The notes under the pieces were generated by a model. The model was not told the origin of the DNA and searched no databases. It saw only the letters and a program-made list of their open reading frames with translations. A stretch of DNA of 5,597 nt from an uncultured Eubacteriales bacterium (GTDB taxonomy: Bacteria; Bacillota; Clostridia; Christensenellales; DTU072): positions 1 to 5,597 of the forward strand of contig CACXDF010000194.1 of the NCBI GenBank assembly GCA_902766325.1, in the 5' to 3' direction. Shown here piece after piece: positions 5,580 through 5,597 of the stretch (within the stretch, counting starts at the first letter, position 1; each line of letters starts with the position of its first letter). The position numbers were made by a program, and so were the translations under genes.

Positions 5580-5597
5580 AGGAAGAACGCCATGAAA
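5580..5597 (+). CDS. Possible start of a further gene, cut by the window edge
   Basis: AGGAAGA at 5580-5586 is followed after five bases by ATG AAA at 5592-5597, 24 bases after the serpin stop. The spacing and the Met-Lys start fit a co-transcribed gene, perhaps another exported protein, but only two codons are visible and nothing can be said of its product. The entry includes the ribosome binding site; the coding part would begin at 5592. No terminator is seen between the serpin stop and this point. Confidence 0.35.

Overview
The window looks like a piece of a Gram-positive, low-to-mid GC bacterial chromosome, most likely an uncultured anaerobic (possibly gut) Clostridia member. The grounds are: PurA of the variant common in Clostridia (GINWGDEGKGR at the P-loop, SSCVGEGPF further on), PurB of the eukaryote-like type also found in Clostridia, strong AGGAG-type ribosome binding sites, tight gene packing, and an exported serpin of the kind known from a few gut Firmicutes. 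The taxonomic call is an inference from remembered family patterns, not from a search.

Positions 1-3952 (minus strand) hold a compact purine operon transcribed right to left: purB (3952-2522), purA (2507-1233) and guaA (1226 to the left edge, where it is cut at 408 codons with roughly 100 residues missing). Gaps are only 14 and 6 bases, and each downstream ribosome binding site overlaps the end of the gene before it. The enzymes act around the IMP branch point. PurA and PurB make AMP from IMP (PurB also serves an earlier step of IMP synthesis), and GuaA makes GMP from XMP. guaB, which supplies XMP, is not in view.

Positions 3953-4214 (262 bases, AT-rich) form a divergent control region. It contains a minus-strand promoter with a perfect TATAAT for the purine operon, a plus-strand extended -10 promoter for the opposite gene, a 16-bp A7/T7 palindrome between them, several ACGAA/TTCGT words arranged as inverted pairs, a hairpin-forming repeat in the purB leader and a 12-bp perfect palindrome just before the next gene's ribosome binding site.

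Positions 4215-5567 (plus strand) encode a 450-residue lipoprotein with a complete serpin fold (serine/cysteine protease inhibitor family), anchored through Cys26. Its reactive-centre loop has the length of an inhibitory serpin, but the hinge and shutter positions carry unusual residues, so inhibition is plausible rather than certain. A further gene may begin at 5592, 24 bases after the serpin stop, but only two codons are visible.

The purine genes are ordinary housekeeping genes. The lipoprotein serpin and the control region it shares with the purine operon are the parts worth attention. I see no sign of CRISPR, tRNA or rRNA genes, transposons or phage genes.
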